From assembly GCA_964035575.1 (NCBI GenBank), contig OZ037881.1:1-64000 (forward strand): 64,000 nt of DNA, read 5' to 3'. A program made the position numbers and the translations under genes. Position 1 is the first letter of the stretch, and each line of letters opens with the position of its first letter. The notes beneath the pieces are model-generated. The model searched no databases. It saw only the letters and a program-made list of their open reading frames with translations, and was not told the origin of the DNA. Source of the DNA: Rhynchopus sp. YZ270_cl-10 (taxonomy: Eukaryota > Euglenozoa > Diplonemea > Diplonemida > Diplonemidae). This document shows positions 20,901 to 30,909 of this stretch, one piece after another.

Positions 20901-23855
20901 GTCCATCGCAAGCGACACGTTGTGTGCGGTGCACGCATCCGCAAACTTCTTCGGCACCGTCGGGAGGTGCTTCATCAACGCACCCACCTCACGCAGGTCA
21001 ACTTCCTCAGCCTTCTTCGTGGGTGACGCGCTCTCGTCTGTGTCTACTGCAACGGCGACAATTTCCTTGGGTGCAGCTTTCTTCTCCTTCTCTCGTGGGC
21101 CTGTGCTCACCACATCGCCCAAATCATCGTTCAGCTTCGCAAGGCACTGGTGCAACTTCTTCGCCTGCGGCCCCTGTGGGTTCTCGAGCGCTTTCTTGAA
21201 GTTCTCCTGCGAAAGGCCCTCGAACCCCATCTCACGCATCTTTTGACCCTCTTTCTTGTCTTTGCCCATTTGGAGCTCGCGTTTGCGTTCGGAGTCTTTT
21301 CCGTCGTCAAGACCCTTCATGCGTGCAGCTACACTCTGGAGGAGACGTGCCCACGTCTCGACCTCCTCGTTGATGTGCTCCTCTGTCTTCTTGACAAGCT
21401 GGTTGCGATTCTGCATCCCGTCCTTCGACTCGCCCAGCTTCGCAAACCAGATCTCAACGTTGCTGAGGTTGTTGTCCGTCTTGTTGTACTGCTCGTGCAT
21501 CTTCGTCAGGTTCGAGAAGTCTGAGTACCGCTGCAGGCTGTTCACCAGCGCAGTAGTGAAAGCAATCCAGGTCTGCAGGTAGCCGTAGCCATTCGCTGCA
21601 ATCGCAGCCAGGCACGTCCCCACGCCGCTGCAGCAGTGAATCGCCACGTTCACGATGTTGCTCTGCAGCTGGTACAGGTTCGACAGCTCCTGCAGCTGCT
21701 TCCGCTTCGTGCGGAGGCGGATCTCAATGTACTCATCGGGAGACAAGTCGTGGAAGCCAGAGTCGCATGACTTAATGTCCTTCGGCGGCAGGCTCCCTGT
21801 GTACGGACTCAGTGCCACGTTCGCGACTGCACTGCGCGAGAGCTTGTCTGTGTTGCTGTTGACTGCGTACGCAAGGAGCTCTTCGCGGGTGCTGTACACG
21901 AGGCCGTCCTTGGACTTGACGTAGCCCGGTGTGTTAGGGTCGTGCTCCTTGCACTTCTCTGCGCTGTAGTCGAGGGTACGCGTTCGGTACATGTAGATCT
22001 GGCGCAGCACGTCTTCGGTGGCGACACGGAGCGAGACCAGCTTTGAAGACGGGTTCACCTTGTTGTACACAGCCTGCACGAGGGCAAGCAGGATCGGGAA
22101 GCCTATGGTCGCCCACGTGAGACCAAAGTAGAGCATGAAGTGGCCTGTCTCGTCGGGGGTGGGGTCGCGGCTGTTCCACACCTCTGGGTACGGTCTGCCT
22201 TTGATCTGCCACATGAGGCGAGTGAAGGTCATCACCACAGTGACAAGCGTCGCACAGATGGAGAGCAGCAGGATGAGGTAGTTGAAAACAAGGTACACAC
22301 GTCGCTGTTGCTCGACGTTCACGTTCCACTGCGCGTACTTCGCCCACGCCTTGACGAGGGCCTCGTCACCACGCAGGCAACTGTGCAGACGTCGCTGGAA
22401 CTCCTCAACCTTTGTCCCCTTCTTGACGACGATGAGCTTTCCAGTCAGGTACGTCATGACGATCTGCTCCGTCAACGCGTCTGCCGTGCCGAGGAACGTC
22501 TGGAAGTCGTCAAGCCCTGCGTTGGGGTTGTAGTCGTGCACTGCGTCGATGATGTCGCACAGCGAGTCTGCGTAGCCCTTGCTGCCCTGCACCACCACCA
22601 CGGAGTCGCGCCTAGTCACACTCTGCATCAGCTCCATGGGGGCGAGCGTGTGGTGGCCACCTATCAGCAGTGCACAGCACGGTACCGGTGGGCGGGGCGG
22701 CGGCTTGCGCACGGGGTTGTTCTTACTGGAGTTCTTCCGCTCCCACTTGTCCTCCGAGGACGCGAGACCTTCGCTTAGCGACTCAACAATGCGGTTGATG
22801 AAGGCGATGATCTCGCGTTGACTGATAGTATCGCTGTCGTCGCCGACACCGTCGAGATCCCTACGGAGGAGGATGCAGTGTGTGAAGTGCTGTTTGACGT
22901 TATGTCGCAGGTTTGTGGGCACAATGCAGACGCAGGCGCCGGGGTGGTGTTTGTTGTTTGTACCTTCACCACCATCATCTTCATCGTCGTCGTCGTCAGG
23001 GTCCATGGCCTCGTAGATGGCCATTCCCTTAGACAACTGCTGCGATATCGACCCCACCCCACTATGCAGCACTGCCATCCCGCTCTGCGTGACCAGCGAC
23101 GGGAGCGCTCTGCTGAGGTACTGTTTGATGTGCTTCGACACCTCCAGGTCCGACATGAAGGAAGTGTCCTCGTCACCTGCCTCCCCGAGCCCTGTGGTCT
23201 CATTGAGGTTGCGCTCGTCGCCACTGTCCATGAGGTCTTCGTACCCTGCGTGGTCCACATGACGCACTTCGTGATCAAGACTGCGTCGCTGCTTTGCCAT
23301 TGAGGGTCTGCGAGTCAGCTTCAACGACCCGCCCTGCCCCTTCACAACAGTACCGACAGACTTCGCTGAGGCGAGCTGGAACTTATGAAACTCAATTTCA
23401 CCGATGATGCGGATGACCCCTGTTGGAGGGGTGTCCTTACGTGCGATGAGAGAGTCGCCGTCGACACTGAGCTTGCCGATGGTAGCCTTGTTGCAGTAGA
23501 CCCAACGGCGCACCTTAGGTTCGTAGCAGACCTCGTGGGTGCCGAAGTTGCCGTATCGGCCGGTCTGCTTGATGACGCCGCTCTCGCGGAGGACGGTGTC
23601 GGGGTGTGCACGCAACGAAGCTTCGGTGACAACGAACTCACGCTCCTTGAAGCTGATGTCTGTGAAATAGTCTCCTGTCATGCGGTAGTCTGCCTCGTCA
23701 AAGCGTGTCAACGTCTTCCCATCCACAAACACACATTTCTTATGCGAACGCTGGCGTGCCCCCCACACCGAAGCTGCTGTCCCGGTAGGCCCATCCCCAT
23801 CGCTGTCGCCAGCATCGCTGTCCTTAGGTACAACTCTCGAGCGTTTGATGCTCAT
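17947..23855 (-). CDS. Giant LSDAT(SLOG)-SLATT membrane protein, 1909 aa
   Basis: Five exons: 23855-20254, 20212-19978, 19933-19832, 19786-19220, 19170-17947. Introns of 41-49 nt all have GTATG/GTATC donors and AG acceptors, and the frame closes exactly. Residues about 245-470 match the LSDAT nucleotide-binding domain of TRPM channels and prokaryotic SLOG proteins: QSGMAVLHSGVGSIS..., then GACVCIVP, then ALLIGGHHTL and RDSVVVVQGSKGYADSL. Two 2-TM modules follow. The first (TM about 521-545 and 571-600) ends in SLRVATEDVLRQIYMYRTR, typical of SLATT/DUF4231 effectors. The second (about 705-805) has paired hydrophobic helices and a Y..T...L..V..W tail. The remaining 1000 residues are helical with repeated short Leu-rich units, and the C-terminus is acidic. 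Likely role, by inference: membrane effector gated by an ADP-ribose- or NAD-like ligand. An acidic Asp run (287-294) interrupts the LSDAT domain. Confidence 0.8.
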
Positions 23856-24089
23856 AACGCTGAAATTGGCTACACTTTCATGGCAAAGTGTTTTTTGTTG
23901 ACAATTTTTTTGCCCAAAAAAAAAAAAAAAAACAAGCACAAAAACGGAAACAAAAAAAGAAACCCCTTTCTCAGGAGCAGTGTTCTGTGGGTTGTGGAGG
24001 GGGATAGGTTGGTTGACCACCATCAGGGTTGGTAGAAAAAAAGTTCGGAGGGGTGTTTCGTTTCGTAGTTTCGTTTTCGTTAACCACAT
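23856..24089. other. 5' flank of the LSDAT-SLATT gene
   Basis: A/T-rich upstream region with an 18-A run near 23916 and a GTTTCGTTTCGTAGTTTCG repeat near 24055. It must contain the promoter; no element is recognised. Confidence 0.5.
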
Positions 24090-24092
24090 AGA

Positions 24093-24817
24093 ATGGGGTG
24101 GCGACAAGGGGGGTCGGAACTGGGCAGTCACGAAAAATCACGAAAAATCACAAAGAATCATTTTTCTTCTTTGTGATTCTTTGCGACAGGTCGTGATTTT
24201 TTGTGACCTTTTTGCGATTTTTTGTGATTTTTTGCGATTTTTTGTGATTTTTTGTGATGTTTTGTGATCTTTTGTGATTTTTTGTGATCGGCATATTTTG
24301 AGATGAGCTTTTTTTTGTCCCACTCTGGCACTGTGTATGCTGTGTATACCGTGAAAACTGTGTATACTGTGGAAATTGACCAAAAACGAGAACTTGTCCA
24401 TTTCGGCAAATTGACCCCACCACTGGCCAGACGGATTCCGGAAATGCAAATGCCGATGTTTAAAAATTTCACCAATGAAAACAAAACAAAAATTTCCAAC
24501 AACAAACAACACATGAATGCCCCCCAAAACGGCATGACATCTGGTAGAAACAGGGTAGGGAATCGGTTATGCAGCCACGCAGAAAAAGTTCAATTTTAAG
24601 CGAAACTTACACGCAGAACTGAGAACAACTGAGCACAACTGAACACAATTCCACCACAATTACAGCACAATTGCAGCAGCCCAAAACGGTACACTTTTGT
24701 GATTTTTTGTGATTTTTCGTGATTTTTTGTGAATTTTTGTGATTTTTTGTGATCGAGAGAATTTGAAAATATTTTTTGTGAATATTTTTTTCCACACCCC
24801 CCCTGTCGCCACCCCAT
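24093..24817. mobile_element. Non-autonomous DNA transposon, 725 bp, 22-bp inverted ends
   Basis: The left end (24093-24114) starts ATGGGGTGGCGACA and continues into a G run; the right end (24796-24817) is its reverse complement with one mismatch. AGA flanks both ends (24090-24092, 24818-24820), a candidate 3-bp target duplication. Just inside each end lies a cluster of the near-decamer TTTTTTGTGA: about 15 units at 24124-24297 and six at 24693-24758, both closing with GTGATCG. Such subterminal arrays serve as transposase-binding sites in several DNA transposon superfamilies. There is no transposase ORF. Superfamily unassigned; a 3-bp duplication would fit CACTA- or Harbinger-like elements, but AGA is not the TWA of Harbinger. 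Confidence 0.75.
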
Positions 24818-24820
24818 AGA

Positions 24821-25121
24821 AGTGAGTTTCGGTACTGGCAGTTTAAAAAAGAACGTTGCAAAATACTTCCGAGGGCGCCAATCCCTCAATTCCTAACTGG
24901 ATACTCTGGTGTCGGTGTCGGCGTGAAGAAACCACAGCCATTCTCCCTTTCCTCGAGAGGCACGCAACTCACAATGCCCATACAGAGGTTGCACGGGTTT
25001 CCCCTGGCGCAGTTGCGAAGCCCAATTTGTCACCTGCAAATTTTGGTTTGGTTAAATTCAAAAACTTTCAATTCATGAGAACAATAAGCATTAAGAGGGT
25101 GTAACACACGTGCTCTTGGTT
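24821..25121. other. Intergenic or 3' region of the cold-shock-domain gene
   Basis: Unique 300-bp stretch. A possible last exon of the next gene (25124-25030) is discussed there. Otherwise nothing recognised. Confidence 0.5.
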
Positions 25122-26800
25122 TCACTGTTTAGTTGAGAACATGACAGAAAACACAAACAAAGACCCGTCCTCTCCATTTAAAGTCATACCCTGATTTGCC
25201 CCCGGCAACCCTGCCTCCTGCACATGCTGCGTGGAGAAGAAGATGTCCTTTCCTGTTACGTCGCACACGATAAACCCAAAGCCCTTCAGCGCGAAGTAGC
25301 TCTTCACGGCACCTGTCCCTGTTGCCTCTGGATCGAACTGCGGCACTGCGGCCTGCCCGCCTGGTGGTGGTGGGGGCGGGGGCGGGAGAGTTGCTGCGAC
25401 GGGCCCTGTGGGTGCTGCCTGCTTACCGTACGGTGCGCTCTGTACAATGCGCACTGGGCGCACTGCTGCAGGCGCCTTGTTGCTCGCCACTGCAGGAACA
25501 GTCTGCGGGGCAGGGCCACTCTTCCACACACTCGACGCACGCCTCCTTGGAAGCTCGCTCACATCGTACGTAAAGCTCACCCTCTCCCCAGTAGAAAGGA
25601 ACTGCTGACCATTCAGGACGTTAAGCTGCACATGAACATCCTTCCCTCCAGTGTCCGGCAGCACAAAACCGTATTTGTTGACCGTCGACCACGACTTGAC
25701 CACTCCATGATGTGTGCCAACGTAGTTCGCGTGGTCGTTCTCGGCCGCTTCCTTCTGTTCTTCGACGGTCTTCGTGGGGTATGGGTAGGAGTGTGTGAAG
25801 CCGCCCTGGAGGAGTGCCTGGTGCGGCTGTGAACCATGTGGCCCTGCCACAGCCCTGCGTGCCGCTGCAGCTGCCGCCTCCTGTGCAGCGCGGATGACCT
25901 GCGGGTCCTGCGCGGCACCCTGTGGGAGGCCCATCGGCGTGAGGTCCACCACAGGGAGGTGCTTCTCCGCTGTGGGCACAGGCCCACCCACACCCACGGG
26001 TGCGGCATTGGCCAGCCCCGCCGCACGCAGCTCCTGCAGCTCATGCGAGTCCAGCAGCGGCTGTAGGAAGCAACACCTCGGCCGTCCCACAACACTGCGG
26101 TCCACCTGCGCGACGCACATCCTGTCACGCACCAGCCCGTCCGTGAGGCAGCACACCGCAGTGTGGAAGTGCACATCCAGCTCCTCGCTGTTCAGCAGCT
26201 GCACAAACCCGTATTTATTCTTTGCTGAGTACGACTTCAGCCTGTTTTACAAGAGTTTGTATTGAATGAAAAGAAGTGCATTACATACTTTGCAAGCTCC
26301 ACACCCATGGGGCTGCCTTGGTGCACCTGAAGGGGTACCACCACGTTTGCGACTGGACCTTGCTCCGTTTCCTGAGTTTGTGGTGATGTTGTATACTCTT
26401 TCAACAAATGCGTCTACGATGTACACACCTCTACACCATATGCGACGTGGTCTCGTACCTGCGGCTCTTTGCCCCCAATCACGTTCATTGCATTGAACGA
26501 CACAATCTGAAGAAATGAATGATTTGTGACATCACCGCCTCAGACATGGCAACATACCTCCCCCTTGTCTGTCTCTATTTGTCCGGACGTCTTCCCCTTG
26601 CCCATCTCCTTCACCCGTCCCAGCCCCTTCACAGGCGGCCCCAGCAGCGGCATCTCAGGAAACTCCATGTACACCGGCTCCTCGAAGCCCGCCTCTGCAG
26701 CATCAGACGGACAGAAGTCATGTGCCTCGCCCTCGTCACCTCCGTCCGCACCCTCTTCGCAACCCTCTTCTACAAAGAACTGGTCTGTGTACTCCTCCAT
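25122..26800 (-). CDS. Multi-cold-shock-domain RNA-binding protein, about 497 aa
   Basis: Exons 26800-26558, 26506-26459, 26371-26289 and 26241-25122, with introns of 51, 87 and 47 nt carrying GTATGT or GTACGA donors. The protein starts with an acidic tail, then shows a series of cold-shock-like folds: [16 protein letters not shown]... (about 60-120, divergent), [15 protein letters not shown] (about 127), [17 protein letters not shown] (about 290) and [18 protein letters not shown] (about 450). The KYGFV and GFGFI motifs are the RNP1-type nucleic-acid-binding strands. Pro/Ala-rich linkers join them. Expected role: single-stranded RNA binding, translational control or mRNA masking, as for Y-box and UNR/CSDE1-type proteins. 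The end is uncertain: GTATGA at 25189 could open a 65-nt intron to a last exon ending at 25030 (506 aa instead of 497); both readings keep frame. Confidence 0.75.
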
Positions 26801-26849
26801 GTTCTCTGTGTACCGACGATTTAGGGTTTTTCTGGTGGGACAGTATTGG

Positions 26850-26991
26850 GTTGGTGTTGGTGTTGGTGTTGGTGTTGGTGTTGGTGTTGGTGTTGGTGTT
26901 GGTGTTGGTGTTGGTGTTGGTGTTGGTGTTGGTGTTGGTGTTGGTGTTGGTGTTGGTGTTGGTGTTGGTGTTGGTGTTGGTGTTGGTGGTG
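26850..26991 (+). repeat. (GGTGTT)n hexamer repeat
   Basis: About 23 nearly perfect GGTGTT units directly upstream of the cold-shock-domain gene start. A small relic of the same hexamer occurs at 27367-27390. On the minus strand it is a C/A-rich tract 50 bp before the ATG, so it lies in the promoter or leader. Confidence 0.95.
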
Positions 26992-27953
26992 GTGGTATGG
27001 ACCCAGCAGTTCCGGCAGTACCAGAACATGGGTAAAAAGCTGGCATGCCATCGCGGCAAATCGGGTGCCAAAGAAGTGGGAGGGTCGGCTGGGGAGAGTC
27101 ACTTCTGTGTTAATCGAATCGAAGAAGCGGAGTAATCTACGGGCAATACTAGAGGATCGGTGAGAGTTCATGGCAGTTAGTCCATGATTAGGGAACTACC
27201 TGGGATTTAGCCCTGGTAGAGGAGTACAAAAACGAAATGAGGAAACACATCACGGACGCTGACTCTTTGTCGAGTGTGGCGGGAGGTGCGGACTTGATTG
27301 CCCTGGTGGAAGGCAGAATTTCTTCAGCAGAAACGGCGGATGACGCCGACACACAAACACCAGCCGTGTTGGTGTTGGCGTTGGTGTTGATCAAGTAAAC
27401 AGAGAAAAGAGATGTCGTTTTTAAAACAATTTTTTTAGCTAATCTTTCAAATAACGCCGTATCCGGAATCTGGGGTCCCTTTACTGGTTAGAGAGCCCCA
27501 AAAACCAAGAACTCAAAAGTGGCTTGAAAATATGGCTTGGCGTCTGGGGAGGTTAACACTTTGTTACGTGGGGTTATGGGTGTGGGTTTAAAATAAACAT
27601 AGGAGGGGTTTTGAGGAGGGGTTGCCTTCTCTGAGGAAGAACCTTCAGCAGACGTGACAACATTTGGGAGAAGAAAAATTGGGGAGAGCCCTCAAACAAA
27701 ATGCAGTTGAAAAGCTGCACTCCAAAGCGGGCTGGAGGGCACAGAGGGCCCACAGAAAAAATAATAAATACATTTGACAAATTGTGGTGGTTCTTTAGTA
27801 AATTTACAAACAAAAAAATAGGACCTAAAAACGAGATTCGCTTTTAGTCTGGGAAACAACGTTTTTTTCCCCCCGTTTTGTCAGAAGCCGAGGCACGAAA
27901 GCTGCGACTCCTCCACGCGAACTGTTTTATTGTAGTTTTTGTAGTATCGACAA

Positions 27954-27994
27954 AAGATGAACTAAGCCGAAGAACTCTCGTACTTAGTCACCTA
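27954..27994 (+). repeat. Recurrent intergenic hairpin motif, copy 1
   Basis: AAGATGAACTAAG ... CTTAGTCACCTA: ACTAAG pairs with CTTAGT, and the loop contains CTCTCGT. Related copies lie at 28361, 38341, 41635, 47325 and 53521. Confidence 0.6.
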
Positions 27995-28360
27995 AAAATA
28001 AAAGACACGATTTCTGTACGCAAAATGTTGCCGGAAGACTTTGAAAAAAAAAACAAAAATTGAAAGATGAGTGCTGTGTACCCACACATCAAAGAAAAGA
28101 AAAATAAAATGGCTAACTGTTGGGGTCGCCTGATGGGGAAAATATTATCTGATCGTGTTTGACAAAAATTGTTCGGGGGTTTTTTTTTGTCCGAACCTAA
28201 AATAGTGGCGCTGTTTGGCTGAGCTGCCTGTTTTTTTTCCCATATCCGTTATACCTGCAAAAGTGATTGATACACTTTTTCCCGCAAAAAGAAAGAGTAC
28301 GCTTAACAATGCAACGCCTCTGGACAGAAGAAGGAGGGGAGGGGGGGGAAAAGAAAAGTT

Positions 28361-28394
28361 GGTAAGATGAGCCTTCTTAGACGAAGTCCTACCT
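28361..28394 (+). repeat. Recurrent intergenic hairpin motif, divergent copy
   Basis: Preceded by AAAAGTT like other copies. The outer stem GGTA/TACC encloses AGATGA and an inner stem CTTC/GAAG. Confidence 0.5.
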
Positions 28395-30909
28395 AAAAAA
28401 AGAAACACGCAAAAAAAAAAAATTCTATTTGTGGTGTGGCCATCTCACCTTGTGAAATGGGCCTAAAACACCCCCTCCTTTCCACGAGGGGGTGCCCAAA
28501 ATGCTTCAGGAGAAACTGGATGAGAGAGAAAGATGGTGGGGGGGAAATGGGGAAGACATAAACCCCAAAAGGGGCCGTCTGAGCAATATTTTTTTAGACG
28601 TTGATTTTTTCCTTTTTGACACATTGTTGGAGTAGTGTAGCTGCCTCGGTTGTGTTGTCACGGTTGTGCAATCTCGGGGACATATGATACACTGTTTTCC
28701 TGGGTTTTTAGTGTCGCCGTCTATCTTTTTTTTTTTTGAAAAATTGTTGGAATAGTGTAGTTGCCACCTGTACAAGCTCCACTGTCCCTAAAGTCACTTT
28801 TTTGGATGCTGTTTTTCCTTTGAAACATTTTTTTTTTCCGTTGAAACCGCGGTTCCCTTTCTTAGCAGATGATGTACCCTCATAAGCTTGCTGTACGAGT
28901 GTTGCTCAAAACAAGAGAAAGCTGGAAAGATGAATGGTCTCTCGTGTACACATCAAACAAACGAGGGAGAGAGAGAGGAGAATCGAAGAACAAGATGGCA
29001 GTTGATACTGCACACACCCTCAATGGATGTAGGCAGAGAAAAAAAAGTTGGTAGCTGAACCTAAGACTCTCACCTATAAAGATTTTAACTCAAAGCCTCT
29101 CGACAAGAGAGTCCAAAGAATATAAGGTTCATATATTATACTCTCTATTCAAAGAAGAAGAAGAAACAAAAAATACTTGAGAACGGAGCACCCTCCCGGG
29201 ACGTGGTTGGTTTAATGTGGGCACCGGGAGAGACTCTTTTTTTTTTTGAAATGAAGTTTCATGCGCAACAGCCGTCCCTTTTGTATTTGCGCTTCCTTGT
29301 CCACCCCCAGGGGTCTTCACACAACCCTCTGCTGCGGACAACCGGTAAACTGCACTCCACTTAGGGGGTAACTGCATGCAGAAAAAAAAGAGAGAAAAAA
29401 AATGACTAAAAGTTGAAAAGTGCAAAACGCCTGTTCATCTGCGGACGCAGGCACTGGTTCTCCGCGAGTTATCGAACCCCAGAGAGCACTTCAATGGCAT
29501 GCACACGGTTACCACGAAGGAGGTTGTATACACGGTACAGAACCACCTTACAAAAAAGAACCCAAATAGATGAATGTGCCCCTCTTGCACATCGAAAGTT
29601 AGAAACCGACACTTTTTTTTGAGAAAAAGCCATCTTTGCAAAATGAAAGTAACAATTTAAAGGGTGCAAAACGCAGAGAGCAGAGTACACTATAAAATAG
29701 AAGTTGAAAGGTGCAATACCCCAACTCTGCGGGAGAGAGAAAAAGGTGAATAAAAAGAAAAACTTGGAACGATGAAGGTGCTACTGTGCACACACATCAT
29801 GGGGAAAAAAAAATACTTGAAGAGATGACATGGGCTCCACAGACACAAAAAACAAAAAGAGAAATGTTGAAAATTGCTTGACGCACTTCGAGAAGAAATG
29901 CGAGAGCACGTCCCCTTTTTGGTGAAGTGAGAATGAGAGAAAAGAAAAATACTGTTTTGTGAGCAGTGAGCCCAAATAGAAATTTGATCACAAATAACAC
30001 CACACGGTAACAATGCGGCGCAGTTAACGTACTTCGCCACATGATTCGAGGCAAACAATAAAGAAACCGACTTCAGGATAAAGATAGAAAATAAACGTGT
30101 GGGCGGGTATAGTGCATGCACATGTCCCTCATACCGCGGGGTTTCGTTCATCGCTCCGCAAATTAGTTGTTTTTCTTCACTCAGTTGTGATGTGGTGTGT
30201 GGAAAAATGCAACAGCTCGGCGGGCACTTCCTTTCATCGTTTCTATTCCCATTGCCAAATTGGTATTTTCAAAAAGTTCATGATGTGACGTAAAATATGT
30301 GCACAAGAACTAAAATCCAGAATTTCATGTTCTCGCTCTTAGGAACAACCCTGGTACAAACTCCTTTAAAAAAATACAGGAGAAAAAAAAACAACAATAA
30401 AAAGAAGAAGCCAGTGCTGTTTTTTTTTGGACGTCTAGTCTACTTGTTTGTTTTAGCAGTTTTATATGCCATCTTTTCTCAGGTTCGCTTGTTCCCAGAG
30501 CAGAGTGGGGACGAGTGCCTCCCACGTGCTCACGAAACGAGGATAGCTGAATACGCGTCACGAGAGGCAAAAAAAAAGTGAAGTTGGTAGTCGCAAATAA
30601 AAAGGGGCCATTTTGGAGAGGAGAAGAAAACACAGATAAAAACCTCACCTTCACATCTGATGTTGAAGCATTGTTGTCCTTTTGGCAACACACTAAAATT
30701 TTATTTGTGTCTTTGCGTTACATCCCTGGGGGGTTGCTCAATAGCAAAAAAAGCGCGTTTGAGGGAAAAAACGAGTTTGAGATATTACGGTTTTTGCTTT
30801 AAATTGTACAATTATTTTTTTTCTTTTACACCACCCCCTTTTTCTTTCCGTTTATTTTAACAAATCAACAAATTGGGCAACCTTTTTGCCCATTTACTTC
30901 CTCTCCTTC

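Larger units (their letters stand above)
26992..30909. other. Gene-poor 3.9-kb region with short hairpin motifs
   Basis: No ORF here looks like a real protein; the longest open frames are low-complexity. What it holds: hairpin motifs of the GATGA...TCACC/CATC type (27954-27994, 28061-28090, 28361-28394, 28928-28953, 29773-29800), a degenerate relative at 29046-29078, a 9-bp stem hairpin CACCCCCTC/GAGGGGGTG near 28471-28497, and two copies of a 28-bp block ATTGTTGGARTAGTGTAG (28624 and 28741). A stretch around 28305 (CAACGCCTCTGGAC) recurs at 51671 in another intergenic region. A short frame at 27203-27400 ends in a hexamer relic and may be an eroded gene tail. Confidence 0.6.

Noticed and set aside
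26736-27171. Thr-Pro, Asn-Thr or His-Gln repeat proteins over the GGTGTT tract
   Set aside because: Readings of a hexamer repeat upstream of the cold-shock-domain gene. One frame runs into that gene's first exon, but a normal ATG lies after the repeat.
27954-27994. Hairpin motif as a hammerhead ribozyme or C/D snoRNA
   Set aside because: GATGA is reminiscent of both, but the full CUGAUGA/GAAA core and the D box CUGA are missing.
29460-29500. tRNA-like GGTTCGAT on the minus strand
   Set aside because: Resembles a B box, but no T-arm stem, acceptor stem or A box could be drawn around it.
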